Shown here piece after piece: positions 25,842-35,721 of a DNA stretch of 64,000 bases (position 1 is the first letter of the stretch; each line of letters opens with the position of its first letter). Position numbers and translations under genes: made by a program. The stretch comes from Fontibacterium subtropicum (GTDB taxonomy: Bacteria; Pseudomonadota; Alphaproteobacteria; Pelagibacterales; Pelagibacteraceae), in contig CBDDXD010000004.1 of the NCBI GenBank assembly GCA_965235415.1, positions 17,295 through 81,294 of the forward strand, given 5' to 3'. The notes under the pieces are model-generated. The model saw nothing but the letters and a program-made list of their open reading frames with translations. It was not told the DNA's origin and ran no database searches.

Positions 25842-26276
25842 ATGGCTTTTAAAATTCAGAACTATAGATCTCGAAAACGAGAACCTATGAGTGAAATCAA
25901 TGTTACACCGTTTGTTGATGTAATGTTAGTTTTATTAATTATTTTTATGATCACAGCGCCAATGTTAACAGCAGGTGTATCAGTTAATTTACCTGACAGT
26001 TCTGCAAATTCATTACCTGATGATAAAGAACCTTTGACTTTAAGTATTAATGCAAAGGGAGAAACTTTTATTCAAGAGACACAAGTTGAAACAAGTCAAT
26101 TAGTTTCTAAAATTCTAGCCATGTCAAAAAATAGAACCGATACACGAATTTATGTAAGAGGCGATAAAGCAATAGATTATGGAAGAGTGATGGAAGTAAT
26201 GGGATTACTTTCAAGAGCAGGTTTTACAAAAGTTGCTTTAATTTCAGGACCACCACTTTCTAAAAGCAAAAAATAA
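25842..26276 (+). CDS. tolR: Tol-Pal system protein TolR
   Basis: A 144-residue ExbD/TolR protein with one N-terminal transmembrane segment (about 27-44) whose aspartate in NVTPFVDVMLVLLIIFM is the proton-path residue, followed by a periplasmic domain with YVRGDKAIDYGRVMEVM near 105-121. Its start follows the tolQ stop immediately, and tolA begins four bases after its end. Function is with TolQ in the motor complex. Confidence 0.95.
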   Translation: MAFKIQNYRSRKREPMSEINVTPFVDVMLVLLIIFMITAPMLTAGVSVNLPDSSANSLPDDKEPLTLSINAKGETFIQETQVETSQLVSKILAMSKNRTDTRIYVRGDKAIDYGRVMEVMGLLSRAGFTKVALISGPPLSKSKK

Positions 26277-26280
26277 TGTC

Positions 26281-27087
26281 ATGCAAAAGAGCCTTAAGAT
26301 TTCTTTTATAGCTCATTTTATTATTCTTACTATTAGCAGTATCACTTTGCCATTTTTAATGGGAAGAGTGCAGGCACCCCTAGTTATCTCTGTTGATCTT
26401 GTCCAAATAGGAGATAGAACAAATATTCCTTACGCTCCTAAAGTTTCTGATGGTGAAAAAACTGATAAAAAAATAAAAGATAGAGTTGTAACTGAACAGG
26501 CTCCTCCTAAGATTGTACCAAAAGAAAAACCTGATGCAGTTCCTTTGCCAGAAAATATAAAAAAAATTAAGGAATTATTAGAAAAAAGACAAAATCCTGT
26601 CAAAGTTGAAGATTTAACAAAACAAACTTCTGAATTTGAAAAAAAAGAAATTTTTGATCCGAATAAGATTTCTGCGCTTATAGATAAGTCAAAAAAAGAT
26701 AACTCAGAGGCTAATAATAAGCCAAGTTTAGAAGCTACTCAAAGCCAACAAAAAAATGTCGTTACATCTAAACTTACAATAACTCAAGAAGATGCGATTA
26801 AAGCTCAAATATTTAAATGTTGGAATATACCAATAGGTCTTCCCTATAATGAAAATTTAACTGTTAGAATTAAAATTAAACTTAATCCTGACGGTTCATT
26901 GGTAAGTAGTGAAATCTTAGATCAGGCAAGGATGAATACAGCTGGACAAACATATTATAAAATATTAGCTGAGAGCGCATTAAGAGCTGTCAAGTTATGC
27001 AATCCTCTCAAGGTACCATCAACTGATTATGAAAAATGGAAAGAAATGCAATTAAACTTTGACGCTAAAGAAATGTTAAAAGGCTAA
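26281..27087 (+). CDS. tolA: TolA-like protein of the Tol-Pal system
   Basis: A 268-residue protein with an N-terminal membrane anchor (about 7-28, containing the SxxxH-type motif SFIAHF), a Lys/Glu/Pro-rich linker (about 45-165), and a C-terminal TolA domain (about 170-265) with KCWNIPIG and the paired cysteines Cys179 and Cys241 (approximate). The linker is much shorter than the E. coli alanine-rich helix, which is common in Alphaproteobacteria. It connects TolQR to Pal and TolB. Position between tolR and tolB makes the call firm although the sequence is diverged. Confidence 0.87.
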   Translation: MQKSLKISFIAHFIILTISSITLPFLMGRVQAPLVISVDLVQIGDRTNIPYAPKVSDGEKTDKKIKDRVVTEQAPPKIVPKEKPDAVPLPENIKKIKELLEKRQNPVKVEDLTKQTSEFEKKEIFDPNKISALIDKSKKDNSEANNKPSLEATQSQQKNVVTSKLTITQEDAIKAQIFKCWNIPIGLPYNENLTVRIKIKLNPDGSLVSSEILDQARMNTAGQTYYKILAESALRAVKLCNPLKVPSTDYEKWKEMQLNFDAKEMLKG

Positions 27088-27089
27088 TT

Positions 27090-28430
27090 ATGAAATATAA
27101 AATTTTAAAAATAATATTTATATTTTTTTTATTAACCCAAAAAACATTTGCTCTTGTTTCAGTTGATATTACAAGAGGTAATTTAGATCCACTTCCTATT
27201 GCTATTTCAAATTTTTATTTAGATACAACTATAACTGAAAATATCAAAAAATTGAGTATTGAAAATAAAATTCCAGAATTAATACAGAATAATTTGACAC
27301 GATCAGGTTTGTTTTTTGCATTAGAAAAAAAATCATTTATTCAAAAGCCTGACATAGCTCATAATCGACCGAGATTTGAAGACTGGGCGTTTATTAAAGC
27401 CCAAGTTCTTGTGACTGGAAAAATTTCTTTAGAGAAAGAAGGAAGATTAAAAGTTGAATTTAAATTATGGGATATTGTATCAGCAACAGAGCTTTCAGCA
27501 TTAGCCTTTTATACATCACCGGACAACTGGAGAAGAGTTTCCCATTTAATTTCTGATAAAATTTATGAAAGGTTAACAGGAGAGAAGGGTTATTTTGATT
27601 CTAGAATAATCTATGTTGCAGAAACTGGTCCTAAGGTCGATCGGAAAAAAAGATTAGCAGTAATGGATCAAGATGGTTATGGAGTAAAATATTTAACTTT
27701 AGGAAATGAATTGGTTTTAACTCCAAGATTTAGTCCAACTAGTCAATTTGTTACTTATATGTCTTATTATAAAAATTTACCTAGAGTTTATTTATTGAAT
27801 ATTGAAACAGGAATACAGGATTTAGTCGGAGATTTTCCTGGTATGACTTTTGCTCCGCGTTTCTCACCTGATGGAAAAAAAATAATAATGAGTTTTGCAC
27901 AAGATGGTAATTCAGATATTTATACGATGGATATTAAAACAAGAATTGTTGAAAAATTAACTGACCATCCTTCAATAGACACTTCTCCTTCTTATTCTCC
28001 TGATGGATTACAAATTGCTTTCAATTCTGATCGAAGTGGTTTTCAGCAAATCTACATAATGAAAAGTGATGGATCTAATGTAAAAAGAATATCCTTTGGA
28101 GAAGGACTTTACGGAACTCCAGTTTGGTCACCTCGTGGTGATTTAATTGCATTTACAAAATTATATAAAAATAAATTTTATATTGGAGTGATGAGATCAG
28201 ATGGTTCTGGTGAAAGATTACTTACAGAAAATTATTATCAAGAAGCTCCTTCCTGGGCTCCTAATGGGAGAGTACTTATTTTTTACAGAGAAACTCCATC
28301 AGATGTAACTGGCAAAGGTGGTGGAGCTAAATTATGGTCAATTGATTTAACGGGTTACAATGAACGTTTGATTTTAACTGAAACTGACGCATCTGATCCA
28401 TCTTGGTCTGGCTTATTATCTGCTAAATAA
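27090..28430 (+). CDS. tolB: Tol-Pal system beta-propeller protein TolB
   Basis: A 446-residue periplasmic protein: signal peptide at 1-22, an N-terminal alpha/beta domain (about 25-160), and a six-bladed WD40-like propeller marked by repeated P.FSPDG/K and DIY.MD motifs, such as RFSPDGKKIIMSF and SYSPDGLQIAF. TolB binds Pal and is released by TolA. It lies two bases after tolA. The size is standard. Confidence 0.96.
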   Translation: MKYKILKIIFIFFLLTQKTFALVSVDITRGNLDPLPIAISNFYLDTTITENIKKLSIENKIPELIQNNLTRSGLFFALEKKSFIQKPDIAHNRPRFEDWAFIKAQVLVTGKISLEKEGRLKVEFKLWDIVSATELSALAFYTSPDNWRRVSHLISDKIYERLTGEKGYFDSRIIYVAETGPKVDRKKRLAVMDQDGYGVKYLTLGNELVLTPRFSPTSQFVTYMSYYKNLPRVYLLNIETGIQDLVGDFPGMTFAPRFSPDGKKIIMSFAQDGNSDIYTMDIKTRIVEKLTDHPSIDTSPSYSPDGLQIAFNSDRSGFQQIYIMKSDGSNVKRISFGEGLYGTPVWSPRGDLIAFTKLYKNKFYIGVMRSDGSGERLLTENYYQEAPSWAPNGRVLIFYRETPSDVTGKGGGAKLWSIDLTGYNERLILTETDASDPSWSGLLSAK

Positions 28431-28521
28431 CATCTAAATTATAAAAATAAACTTTTGGTTGCATTATTAATAATCATGAAATATTCAATCATCTGATTAT
28501 TAAATTAATAAAGGAATAAAA

Positions 28522-28998
28522 ATGTTACTTAACAAACTCAATAAAATCATACTTGCATTAACAGTTACCCTATTTTTAGGTGCGTGTGCTACACAACAAA
28601 AAGCAACAACAACACCGACAGATGACGCTTATACTGGAACAGAAACAGTAAAATATTTAGCCGATGGAGTTCCAGATAGAGTATTTTTTGCAACTAATAA
28701 GTCAGATTTAACATCTGCTGCTAGCGCAACACTTGCTAAGCAAGCTGCATATTTAAAAGCTAATCCAAATTTAAATGTCGTTCTAGAAGGACATGCGGAC
28801 GAAAGAGGAACTAGAGAATATAACTTAGCTTTAGGCGAAAGACGTGCAACAGCAGCTAAAAATTACTTAATTAGTAACGGTATTGCTGCTAATAGAATAA
28901 AAGTTATTAGCTATGGTAAAGAAAAACCTGCTAATCCAGCTTCAAATGCTCTAGCTTGGTCACAAAACCGAAGAGCAGTAACAGTTAAAACTAATTAA
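28522..28998 (+). CDS. pal: Peptidoglycan-associated lipoprotein Pal
   Basis: Pal is an outer-membrane lipoprotein that binds peptidoglycan through an OmpA-type domain. The 158-residue precursor has a lipoprotein signal with the lipobox FLGAC and lipid-bearing Cys22. The OmpA domain (about 50-156) contains EGHADERGTREYN and the final NRRAVTV. A good AAGGAA ribosome-binding site precedes the ATG. It has its own 91-base upstream region and is followed by a strong terminator, so it is likely expressed more strongly than the rest of the tol genes. Confidence 0.96.
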   Translation: MLLNKLNKIILALTVTLFLGACATQQKATTTPTDDAYTGTETVKYLADGVPDRVFFATNKSDLTSAASATLAKQAAYLKANPNLNVVLEGHADERGTREYNLALGERRATAAKNYLISNGIAANRIKVISYGKEKPANPASNALAWSQNRRAVTVKTN

Positions 28999-29015
28999 TA
29001 CTAAAAACTTCGTAT

Positions 29016-29053
29016 AAGACCCTAATGAGAAAATCATTAGGGTCTTTTTTTTA
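29016..29053 (+). terminator. Rho-independent terminator after pal
   Basis: A 13-base-pair stem, AAGACCCTAATGA (29016-29028) with TCATTAGGGTCTT (29034-29046), closes a GAAAA loop and runs into a stretch of T. This is one of the two strongest intrinsic terminators in the window and ends the tol-pal transcript 18 bases after the pal stop. Confidence 0.9.
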
Positions 29054-29081
29054 TCATTTAAATTAAATAAAATAAGTAAGT

Positions 29082-30050
29082 ATGTTTTTTAAAAAAAAAT
29101 TTTTTCTACAAATTTTAGTTATCTTCTTTTTTGCAAATATTTCTTTTGCACAACAAGATAAAATGAATGAATTGTTAGATAGATTAGAAAAAATTCAAAA
29201 AGACATTCAAACTTTAGAAAAAGCCGTTTACAGCAAGAATCCAACTTTGTCATCAGACAATGTTATTGTTAATGAGGCTTTGACTAGACAATTAACTAAG
29301 ATTTCAGAATTAGAAAAACAAATTCAAGAAATGACTTCAAAATTTGAAGAAAATAATTATAAAATTCAACAATTATCAGATAGATTAAATAGAGTTTCTA
29401 ATGATAATCAAATAAGACTTCAGCAATTAGAAAATAACAAAGTTGTTAGCGATAAAGTCAATCCATCTAAAGAAGTCACTATAGAAAAAAAAACTCCGCC
29501 TATTAAAAAAAATGAAACAAATATCTTAAATTCTGAAGAAGTCATTGTTGAAGAAGAGATTAGCTCTGATAAAGAGAAAATTAATCAAGAAAAGATAGTA
29601 GAGTCAGAAAATATAAAATTAAAAGAAAAAGTTAATAAACCTAAAACAAAAGTTTTGCCTAAGGTCTCAATCTCAGAACAATATAAATATGCAATGAATA
29701 TTATGAAAAGTGGAGATTTTGAAAAAGCAGAAATTGCTTTTAAAGAATTTGTGGATACCCATTCAAAGCATGAGTTAGCAGGCAGTGCTCAATTTTGGTA
29801 TGCAGAGACTTTTTATATTAGACAACTTTATGACGATGCTGCTGTAGCATTTTTAGAGGGGTATCAAAAATATCCTAATAGTCCAAAAGCTCCGGAAAAT
29901 TTATTAAAATTAGGTGTAACTCTTGCAGAACTTGGTGAAATTGATCAAGGTTGTAAGATGATTATGAATTTAAAAAAAGCCTATCCTAAGACTGATGCTT
30001 CAATTTTACAAAAATCATCTTATGAAAAGAAAAGATTTAACTGCAGTTAG
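29082..30050 (+). CDS. cpoB: Tol-Pal accessory periplasmic protein CpoB (YbgF)
   Basis: CpoB coordinates Tol-Pal with peptidoglycan synthesis at the septum. The 322-residue protein has a signal peptide (about 1-23, ending SFAQ), an N-terminal coiled coil (about 25-120), a long Glu/Lys-rich linker (about 125-200) and a C-terminal TPR region (about 204-320) with YKYAMNIMKSGDFEKAEIAFKEF broken into standard TPR positions. The linker is longer than in E. coli. Its end overlaps the start of tilS. Confidence 0.88.
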   Translation: MFFKKKFFLQILVIFFFANISFAQQDKMNELLDRLEKIQKDIQTLEKAVYSKNPTLSSDNVIVNEALTRQLTKISELEKQIQEMTSKFEENNYKIQQLSDRLNRVSNDNQIRLQQLENNKVVSDKVNPSKEVTIEKKTPPIKKNETNILNSEEVIVEEEISSDKEKINQEKIVESENIKLKEKVNKPKTKVLPKVSISEQYKYAMNIMKSGDFEKAEIAFKEFVDTHSKHELAGSAQFWYAETFYIRQLYDDAAVAFLEGYQKYPNSPKAPENLLKLGVTLAELGEIDQGCKMIMNLKKAYPKTDASILQKSSYEKKRFNCS

Positions 30051-31357
30051 TCTTAAATTATTAGAAAACAAAAAAATAAATTATATTTATTTTCGTTTTA
30101 GAGAAAAAATTTCATCTCTTATTGGAAAAGAAAAATTTGCAATTGCAGTATCGGGTGGTAGCGACAGCCTAGCTCTAAGTGTGTTAGCAAAGCTATATTC
30201 TCTAGAGAATGATAATCATTTTGTTGCTTTAATTATTGATCATAAATTAAGAAAAGAATCTGCTAATGAGGCAAAAAAAACTTACAAAGATTTAACCAAA
30301 AATAAAATTAAAGCTAAAATTTTAACTTACCAAGGTGAAAAATTTTCCTCTAATATTCAAAAAAAAGCAAGAGATTTACGATACGATTTATTTGAAAAAT
30401 ATTGTAAAAAAAATCAGAATTAAATTTCTTATTCTTGCACATCACCAAGATGATTTAATTGAAAATTTTTATATAAGATTAATCAGAGGTAGCGGAATTA
30501 AAGGTTTAACTTCATTACAAAATATTTTTGAATATAATAAAAATTTTTATCTGTTAAGACCATTATTGAATTTTAATAAAGAAGAACTATCAGTCATAAC
30601 AAAAAATTCTTATTCATCATGGATTGAAGATCCTTCAAACCAAAATAACAAATTTTTAAGAGTCAGAATTAGAAAAATGCAAAAGAAGTTACAGAAAGAA
30701 GGATTTGATCCAAAACGAATTATTAAAACTATTGAAAATTTAAATACCGCTAAAGATTCTTTGGAATTTTATATTTTTAAATCAGAGAAAAAATATTTAA
30801 AATTTCACAAAGAAGGTTACGCAATATTAAAATCTTCAATTTTTAAAAATGAAGCACAAGAAGTCATTTTTAGAGTTATAATTAAAGCAATTCATTTTGT
30901 TTCTGGGGAGTATTATCCTCCAAGATCAGATAGCTTAAAAAATTTAATTAAAAATTTATCATCAAAAATTTTTAAATCTTCAACATTAGGTGGATGTTTA
31001 ATTGAAAAAAATAAAAATGTAATTTCATTTTTTAGAGAGGATAGAAATATTGCCGTTGAAATTTTAAATAAAAAAAAACAAAAGAAAAACTGGGATGATC
31101 GTTTTTTAGTTTACAATAACTCAGATATTCAGCAAAAATTTTTTGTTAAAAAATTAGGTAATAACGGAATTGAATATTTAAAAAAAAATAAATTTAATGA
31201 TTATAGGAATGTAATACCAGCGCATGCAAAAAAAACATTACCATCTTTTTGGAATAATAAAGGTGAGTTGTTATTTGTTCCTTTTCTCAATTTTAAGAAT
31301 AGTAAATACAACATTAAAAACGACAGTTTTACTGCAAGTTATCTTAGATTTATTTGA
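30022..31357 (+). pseudogene. tilS: tRNA(Ile)-lysidine synthetase, reading frame broken at an A8 run
   Basis: TilS modifies C34 of the tRNA-Ile that reads AUA to lysidine, an essential step. The N-terminal part (from ATG 30022, MKRKDLTAVS) carries the PP-loop motif SGGSDS and continues to 30423. The remainder lies in the next frame, from ILAHHQDDLIENFYIRLIRG to 31357. The two parts join naturally inside the A8 run at 30406-30413: with seven A the frame reads CKKIRIKFLILAHHQDD without break, giving about 444 residues, the usual length. Both halves are well conserved, so a sequencing error, a recent mutation or slippage at the A-run are all possible. An alternative start is 29995. Confidence 0.85.
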
Positions 31358-31400
31358 GAATAGTACTTGTTTAATCTATAATAATGATTACTTTTAAATT

Positions 31401-33299
31401 ATGAATTTGCGCAATTTAATGATGTGGGGCGTAATCGTCCTACTCGTTTTAGGCTTATATAATCTTTTTCAAAACCCAGGCTCAATTACTGGCAAAACTG
31501 AAATGCCATTTTCTACATTTTTGTCGGAAGTAGACAAAGGTAATGTTGCATCTGTTGATATAAGAGGTAGCGAAATTTCTGGTAATTTTAGAGATGGGAA
31601 AAGTTTTAAAACATATTCTCCAAATTATCCTAATTTAGTTGAAAAACTATCTGCAAAAGGGGTTGCAATTACTGCAGGACCTAGAGAAGAAAAAGGACCA
31701 TCATTATGGGGAATAATATTATCATGGTTTCCTATGTTGTTACTTATTGGGGTATGGATATTTTTCATGCGTCAGATGCAAGGTGGCAAAGGTGGAGCTA
31801 TGGGATTTGGAAGATCCAAAGCAAAATTACTTACGGAGGCTCATGGAAGAGTTACATTTCAAGATGTTGCAGGAGTTGAAGAAGCAAAAGAAGAATTAGA
31901 GGAGATTGTTCATTTTTTAAAAGATCCTAGAAAATTTCAAAAATTAGGAGGAAGAATTCCAAAAGGAGCATTGCTTGTTGGGCCTCCAGGTACAGGCAAA
32001 ACTTTATTGGCAAGAGCAATTGCAGGTGAAGCTAATGTTCCTTTTTTTACAATTTCAGGCTCAGATTTTGTTGAGATGTTTGTTGGCGTTGGAGCATCTA
32101 GAGTTAGAGATATGTTTGAACAAGGAAAAAAAAGTGCACCTTGTATTATATTCATAGATGAAATCGATGCGGTTGGCAGAAGTAGAGGAGCTGGCTTAGG
32201 CGGCGGTAATGACGAAAGAGAGCAAACATTAAATCAGTTGCTTGTTGAGATGGATGGATTTGAAACTAATGATGGTGTGATTTTAATTGCTGCAACAAAT
32301 AGACCTGATGTCTTAGATCCAGCTTTATTGAGACCAGGTCGTTTTGATAGACAAGTTGTTGTATCTAACCCAGATATTATCGGCAGAGAGGCTATTTTAA
32401 AAGTGCATCTTAAAAAAATTACAACAGGTCCCGATGTAAATCCTAAAGTTATTGCAAGAGGTACGCCTGGTTTTTCAGGTGCCGATCTTGCAAATATTGT
32501 TAATGAATCTGCATTGCTTGCTGCTAGAAAAAATAAAAGAATTGTAACTATGTCTGATCTTGAAGAAGCAAAAGATAAAGTCATGATGGGAGCAGAGAGA
32601 AGATCTATGGTTATGACGGATGAAGAAAAAACATTAACTGCTTACCATGAAGGTGGACATGCAGTTGTTGCTCTGTATGAACAAACTTCAGATCCAATTC
32701 ATAAAGCAACGATTATTCCAAGAGGCAGAGCTTTAGGTATGGTAATGAGACTTCCAGAAAGAGATCAATTATCTGTAACCAGAGAAAAAATGTATGGAGA
32801 TATTTCTGTTGCTATGGGTGGAAGAATTGCTGAAGAAATGATTTTTGGTTATGACAAAGTTACCTCCGGAGCATCATCTGATATTGAAATGGTTACAAAA
32901 ATGGCGAAAAATATGGTCACAAGATATGGAATGAGCGATCAATTAGGACCTATTGCTTACCAAGAAAATGAAGAAGAAGTATTTTTAGGAAGATCTGTTT
33001 CAAGACAGCAAAATGTTTCAGAGGAAACGGCTAAAAAGATTGATGCTGAAGTTAAAAAAATTGTCGAGTCCGGATATACAAGAGCTAAAAAAATATTATC
33101 TGAGAAAATTGATGAACTACATAAAGTTGCAAAAGCTTTATTAACTTATGAAACGCTATCAGGTGAAGAAATTAAAAAAATAGTATTTGAAAATGTTTAT
33201 CCTAAACGTCTATCTGAAAAAGAGGAAGCTAGCACAACAAAGAAAAAACTAGGTAGTGCGTTAGGAGCAATAGGTTTAAAGCCTAATCCACAAAGTTAA
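31401..33299 (+). CDS. ftsH: ATP-dependent zinc metalloprotease FtsH
   Basis: FtsH is a membrane-anchored AAA+ protease that degrades unassembled membrane proteins and regulators such as sigma-32. The 632-residue protein has two N-terminal transmembrane spans (about 6-22 and 103-122), Walker A GPPGTGKT at 194-201, Walker B IIFIDEIDA near 249-257, the SRH region near 300-318, and the zinc-protease motif H416-EGG-H420 (glycine in place of the usual alanine). HflC, its regulator, and RpoH, a typical substrate, are encoded in this same window. Confidence 0.97.
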   Translation: MNLRNLMMWGVIVLLVLGLYNLFQNPGSITGKTEMPFSTFLSEVDKGNVASVDIRGSEISGNFRDGKSFKTYSPNYPNLVEKLSAKGVAITAGPREEKGPSLWGIILSWFPMLLLIGVWIFFMRQMQGGKGGAMGFGRSKAKLLTEAHGRVTFQDVAGVEEAKEELEEIVHFLKDPRKFQKLGGRIPKGALLVGPPGTGKTLLARAIAGEANVPFFTISGSDFVEMFVGVGASRVRDMFEQGKKSAPCIIFIDEIDAVGRSRGAGLGGGNDEREQTLNQLLVEMDGFETNDGVILIAATNRPDVLDPALLRPGRFDRQVVVSNPDIIGREAILKVHLKKITTGPDVNPKVIARGTPGFSGADLANIVNESALLAARKNKRIVTMSDLEEAKDKVMMGAERRSMVMTDEEKTLTAYHEGGHAVVALYEQTSDPIHKATIIPRGRALGMVMRLPERDQLSVTREKMYGDISVAMGGRIAEEMIFGYDKVTSGASSDIEMVTKMAKNMVTRYGMSDQLGPIAYQENEEEVFLGRSVSRQQNVSEETAKKIDAEVKKIVESGYTRAKKILSEKIDELHKVAKALLTYETLSGEEIKKIVFENVYPKRLSEKEEASTTKKKLGSALGAIGLKPNPQS

Positions 33300-33314
33300 T
33301 CTAACTTTTCTTTA

Positions 33315-34379
33315 ATGAGGAGTATTTACATAAGGCCGACAAACATTGTCTTTGGCCAAAAAGCTAATTATTTTATCAAAGCAGGAACTGCAAAAAATCT
33401 TTGTGGTCTTGAAGATGTGGGTTTTTTATCTGTAGAGATTTTAAAAAGACAGTCCGATAGAAACACAGTTGAAGAATATAGCATTTTAGAATTAGACAGA
33501 TTAGATTTTAGAAATCAAATTGAAAGTGATTTAAATAAAATAAGTTCTAAACGAAATAATATTTTTAATTTAAATTTTCAAAATCCAATTTTGATGGGAG
33601 TTTTAAACGTCACTCCAGATAGTTTTTCTGATGGAGGAAAATATAATACTACTTTTAGAGCGCTTGATCATGTTAAGAGTATGATTGATTTTGGAGCACA
33701 TATTATTGATGTTGGTGGAGAGTCTACAAGGCCGGGTGCAAAATTAATTAGTGAACAAGATGAAATTGCAAGAGTGTCAGAGATAATTCAATTAATAAAA
33801 AAGAAATATTCAAATCAACTAATTTCATTAGATACAAGAAAATCTAAAGTAATGCAGCATGGCATAAGTTTAGGAGTGGATATATTGAATGATATTTCAG
33901 CATTAGATTTTGATCAGCTATCATTTCAAGTTGTAAAAGACTCGGGTAAGCCTATTATTCTTAATCATTCACAAGGTATCCCTGAAAGTATGCAAAATAA
34001 TCCAACTTACGAGAATGTCTTATTAGATATTTTTGATTATTTTGAAAATAAAATTAAATTTTTAAAAGATAATGGAATTAAGGATGAACAAATTATTATT
34101 GATCCTGGTATTGGTTTTGGAAAAACTTTAGAACATAATTTAGAACTTATTTCTAAAATTTCAATATTTCATGGTCTAGGTTATCCAATAATGGTGGGTC
34201 CATCACGAAAAAGTTTTATAGGCAAAATTATGGGAGAAAAAGATAATCCACAAAGATTAGGAGGTACAATCGCATCTATTTTGTATTCTTATTCGCAAGG
34301 TATTCAGCTATTTAGAGTTCATGATATACAAGAAACAAGTGAAGCTCTTAAAGTTTATTCTCAATTTTTAAAGAAATAA
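33315..34379 (+). CDS. folP: Dihydropteroate synthase
   Basis: FolP condenses p-aminobenzoate with dihydropterin pyrophosphate in folate synthesis. The catalytic TIM barrel begins near residue 92 and shows MGVLNVTPDSFSDGG, DVGGESTRPGA, DPGIGFGKT and GPSRKSFIG. The first 90 residues form an additional N-terminal domain seen in many alphaproteobacterial FolP proteins, which brings the length to 354. It lies between ftsH and glmM, the usual order in Alphaproteobacteria. Confidence 0.93.
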   Translation: MRSIYIRPTNIVFGQKANYFIKAGTAKNLCGLEDVGFLSVEILKRQSDRNTVEEYSILELDRLDFRNQIESDLNKISSKRNNIFNLNFQNPILMGVLNVTPDSFSDGGKYNTTFRALDHVKSMIDFGAHIIDVGGESTRPGAKLISEQDEIARVSEIIQLIKKKYSNQLISLDTRKSKVMQHGISLGVDILNDISALDFDQLSFQVVKDSGKPIILNHSQGIPESMQNNPTYENVLLDIFDYFENKIKFLKDNGIKDEQIIIDPGIGFGKTLEHNLELISKISIFHGLGYPIMVGPSRKSFIGKIMGEKDNPQRLGGTIASILYSYSQGIQLFRVHDIQETSEALKVYSQFLKK

Positions 34380-34381
34380 TA

Positions 34382-35719
34382 ATGAAAAAGTATTTTGGAA
34401 CAGACGGTATTAGAGGAGAAGTTAATAAAGGTAATATTACTGGAGAAATGTTTTTTAGATTTGGTCTTGCTGCAGGTACATATTTTTCAAATCAAAACAA
34501 ACAACGTCACAAAGCAATTATTGCAAAAGATACTCGTTTATCAGGCTATATGCTTGAACCAGCCTTAGTGTCAGGACTTATTTCTGCTGGTATGGATGTT
34601 TTATTATTAGGACCGTTGCCAACCAATGGACTTGCTATGCTAACAAAATCAATGAAAGCAGATCTTGGGATTATGTTAACAGCATCACACAATTCACACA
34701 CGGATAATGGATTAAAACTTTTTGGACCTGATGGAATGAAGCTGTCCGATAAAGTTGAAAAACAAATCGAAAAATTAATTGATGATAAAGTTGAAAAATA
34801 TTTAGTAAAACCTAATTTATTGGGTAGAGCTAAAAGATTAGAAGATGCAACTGAGAATTATATAGCAATATTAAAAAATATTTTTCCAAAATCATTTAAT
34901 TTATCCGGTGTTAAAATATTTCTAGATTGTGCGAATGGCGCATCCTATAAATCAGCACCAGCTCTGCTTAGAGAATTAGGAGCTGAAGTTATAGCCATTG
35001 GAATTAATCCAGATGGATTTAATATTAATAAAAATTGCGGCTCAACGTATCCAGAACTTATTCAGCAGTCAGTAAAAACTCATAAAGCAGACATTGGCAT
35101 CGCCTTTGATGGGGATGCAGATCGAGTTATTATGTGTGATGAAAAAGGAGATATTATTGATGGAGATCAAATTATTGCGATGATTGCAAAAAATTGGAAA
35201 AAGAAAAAAATCTTAAAAGGAGGTGTTGTTGGAACATTAATGACTAATTTAGGATTAGAAAATTACTTTAAGAATAATAATATTAAATTTTATAGAGCAG
35301 ATGTAGGCGATAGATATGTTAAAGAAAAAATGAATAGTTTAAAATATAATTTAGGAGGAGAACAATCAGGTCATATCATTCTTGGAAATCTTGCAACAAC
35401 AGGAGATGGACTATTAGTTGCTTTAGAAGTTCTAAACTCTCTAAAGAATAATAATAAAGCAAGTAAAGTATTTTCAGTATTCAAAAAGATTCCACAAGTA
35501 TTAGAAAATATTAAGGTTAAGGATAAGAATATTGTTGAAAATAAATCTCTTAAAGCGAAAATTAATCAAATCGATAAAAGTTTAAAACAAGAAGGTAGAT
35601 TGCTAGTTAGAAAGTCAGGAACAGAAAATCTCGTTAGAATAATGGTTGAAAGTACAGATAAGAGATTAATCAAAGATACTATGAATGAAGTTAAAAAATT
35701 AATACAGAATTACGCCTAA
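34382..35719 (+). CDS. glmM: Phosphoglucosamine mutase
   Basis: GlmM converts glucosamine 6-phosphate to glucosamine 1-phosphate for UDP-GlcNAc synthesis. The 445-residue protein has FGTDGIRGEVN at 5-15, the phosphoserine motif TASHNSHTDNG with catalytic Ser102, the Mg-binding DGDADR near 240-245, GGEQSGH near 326-332 and RKSGTENLVR near 415-424. It starts two bases after folP and ends two bases before thiD. Confidence 0.96.
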   Translation: MKKYFGTDGIRGEVNKGNITGEMFFRFGLAAGTYFSNQNKQRHKAIIAKDTRLSGYMLEPALVSGLISAGMDVLLLGPLPTNGLAMLTKSMKADLGIMLTASHNSHTDNGLKLFGPDGMKLSDKVEKQIEKLIDDKVEKYLVKPNLLGRAKRLEDATENYIAILKNIFPKSFNLSGVKIFLDCANGASYKSAPALLRELGAEVIAIGINPDGFNINKNCGSTYPELIQQSVKTHKADIGIAFDGDADRVIMCDEKGDIIDGDQIIAMIAKNWKKKKILKGGVVGTLMTNLGLENYFKNNNIKFYRADVGDRYVKEKMNSLKYNLGGEQSGHIILGNLATTGDGLLVALEVLNSLKNNNKASKVFSVFKKIPQVLENIKVKDKNIVENKSLKAKINQIDKSLKQEGRLLVRKSGTENLVRIMVESTDKRLIKDTMNEVKKLIQNYA

Positions 35720-35721
35720 CA

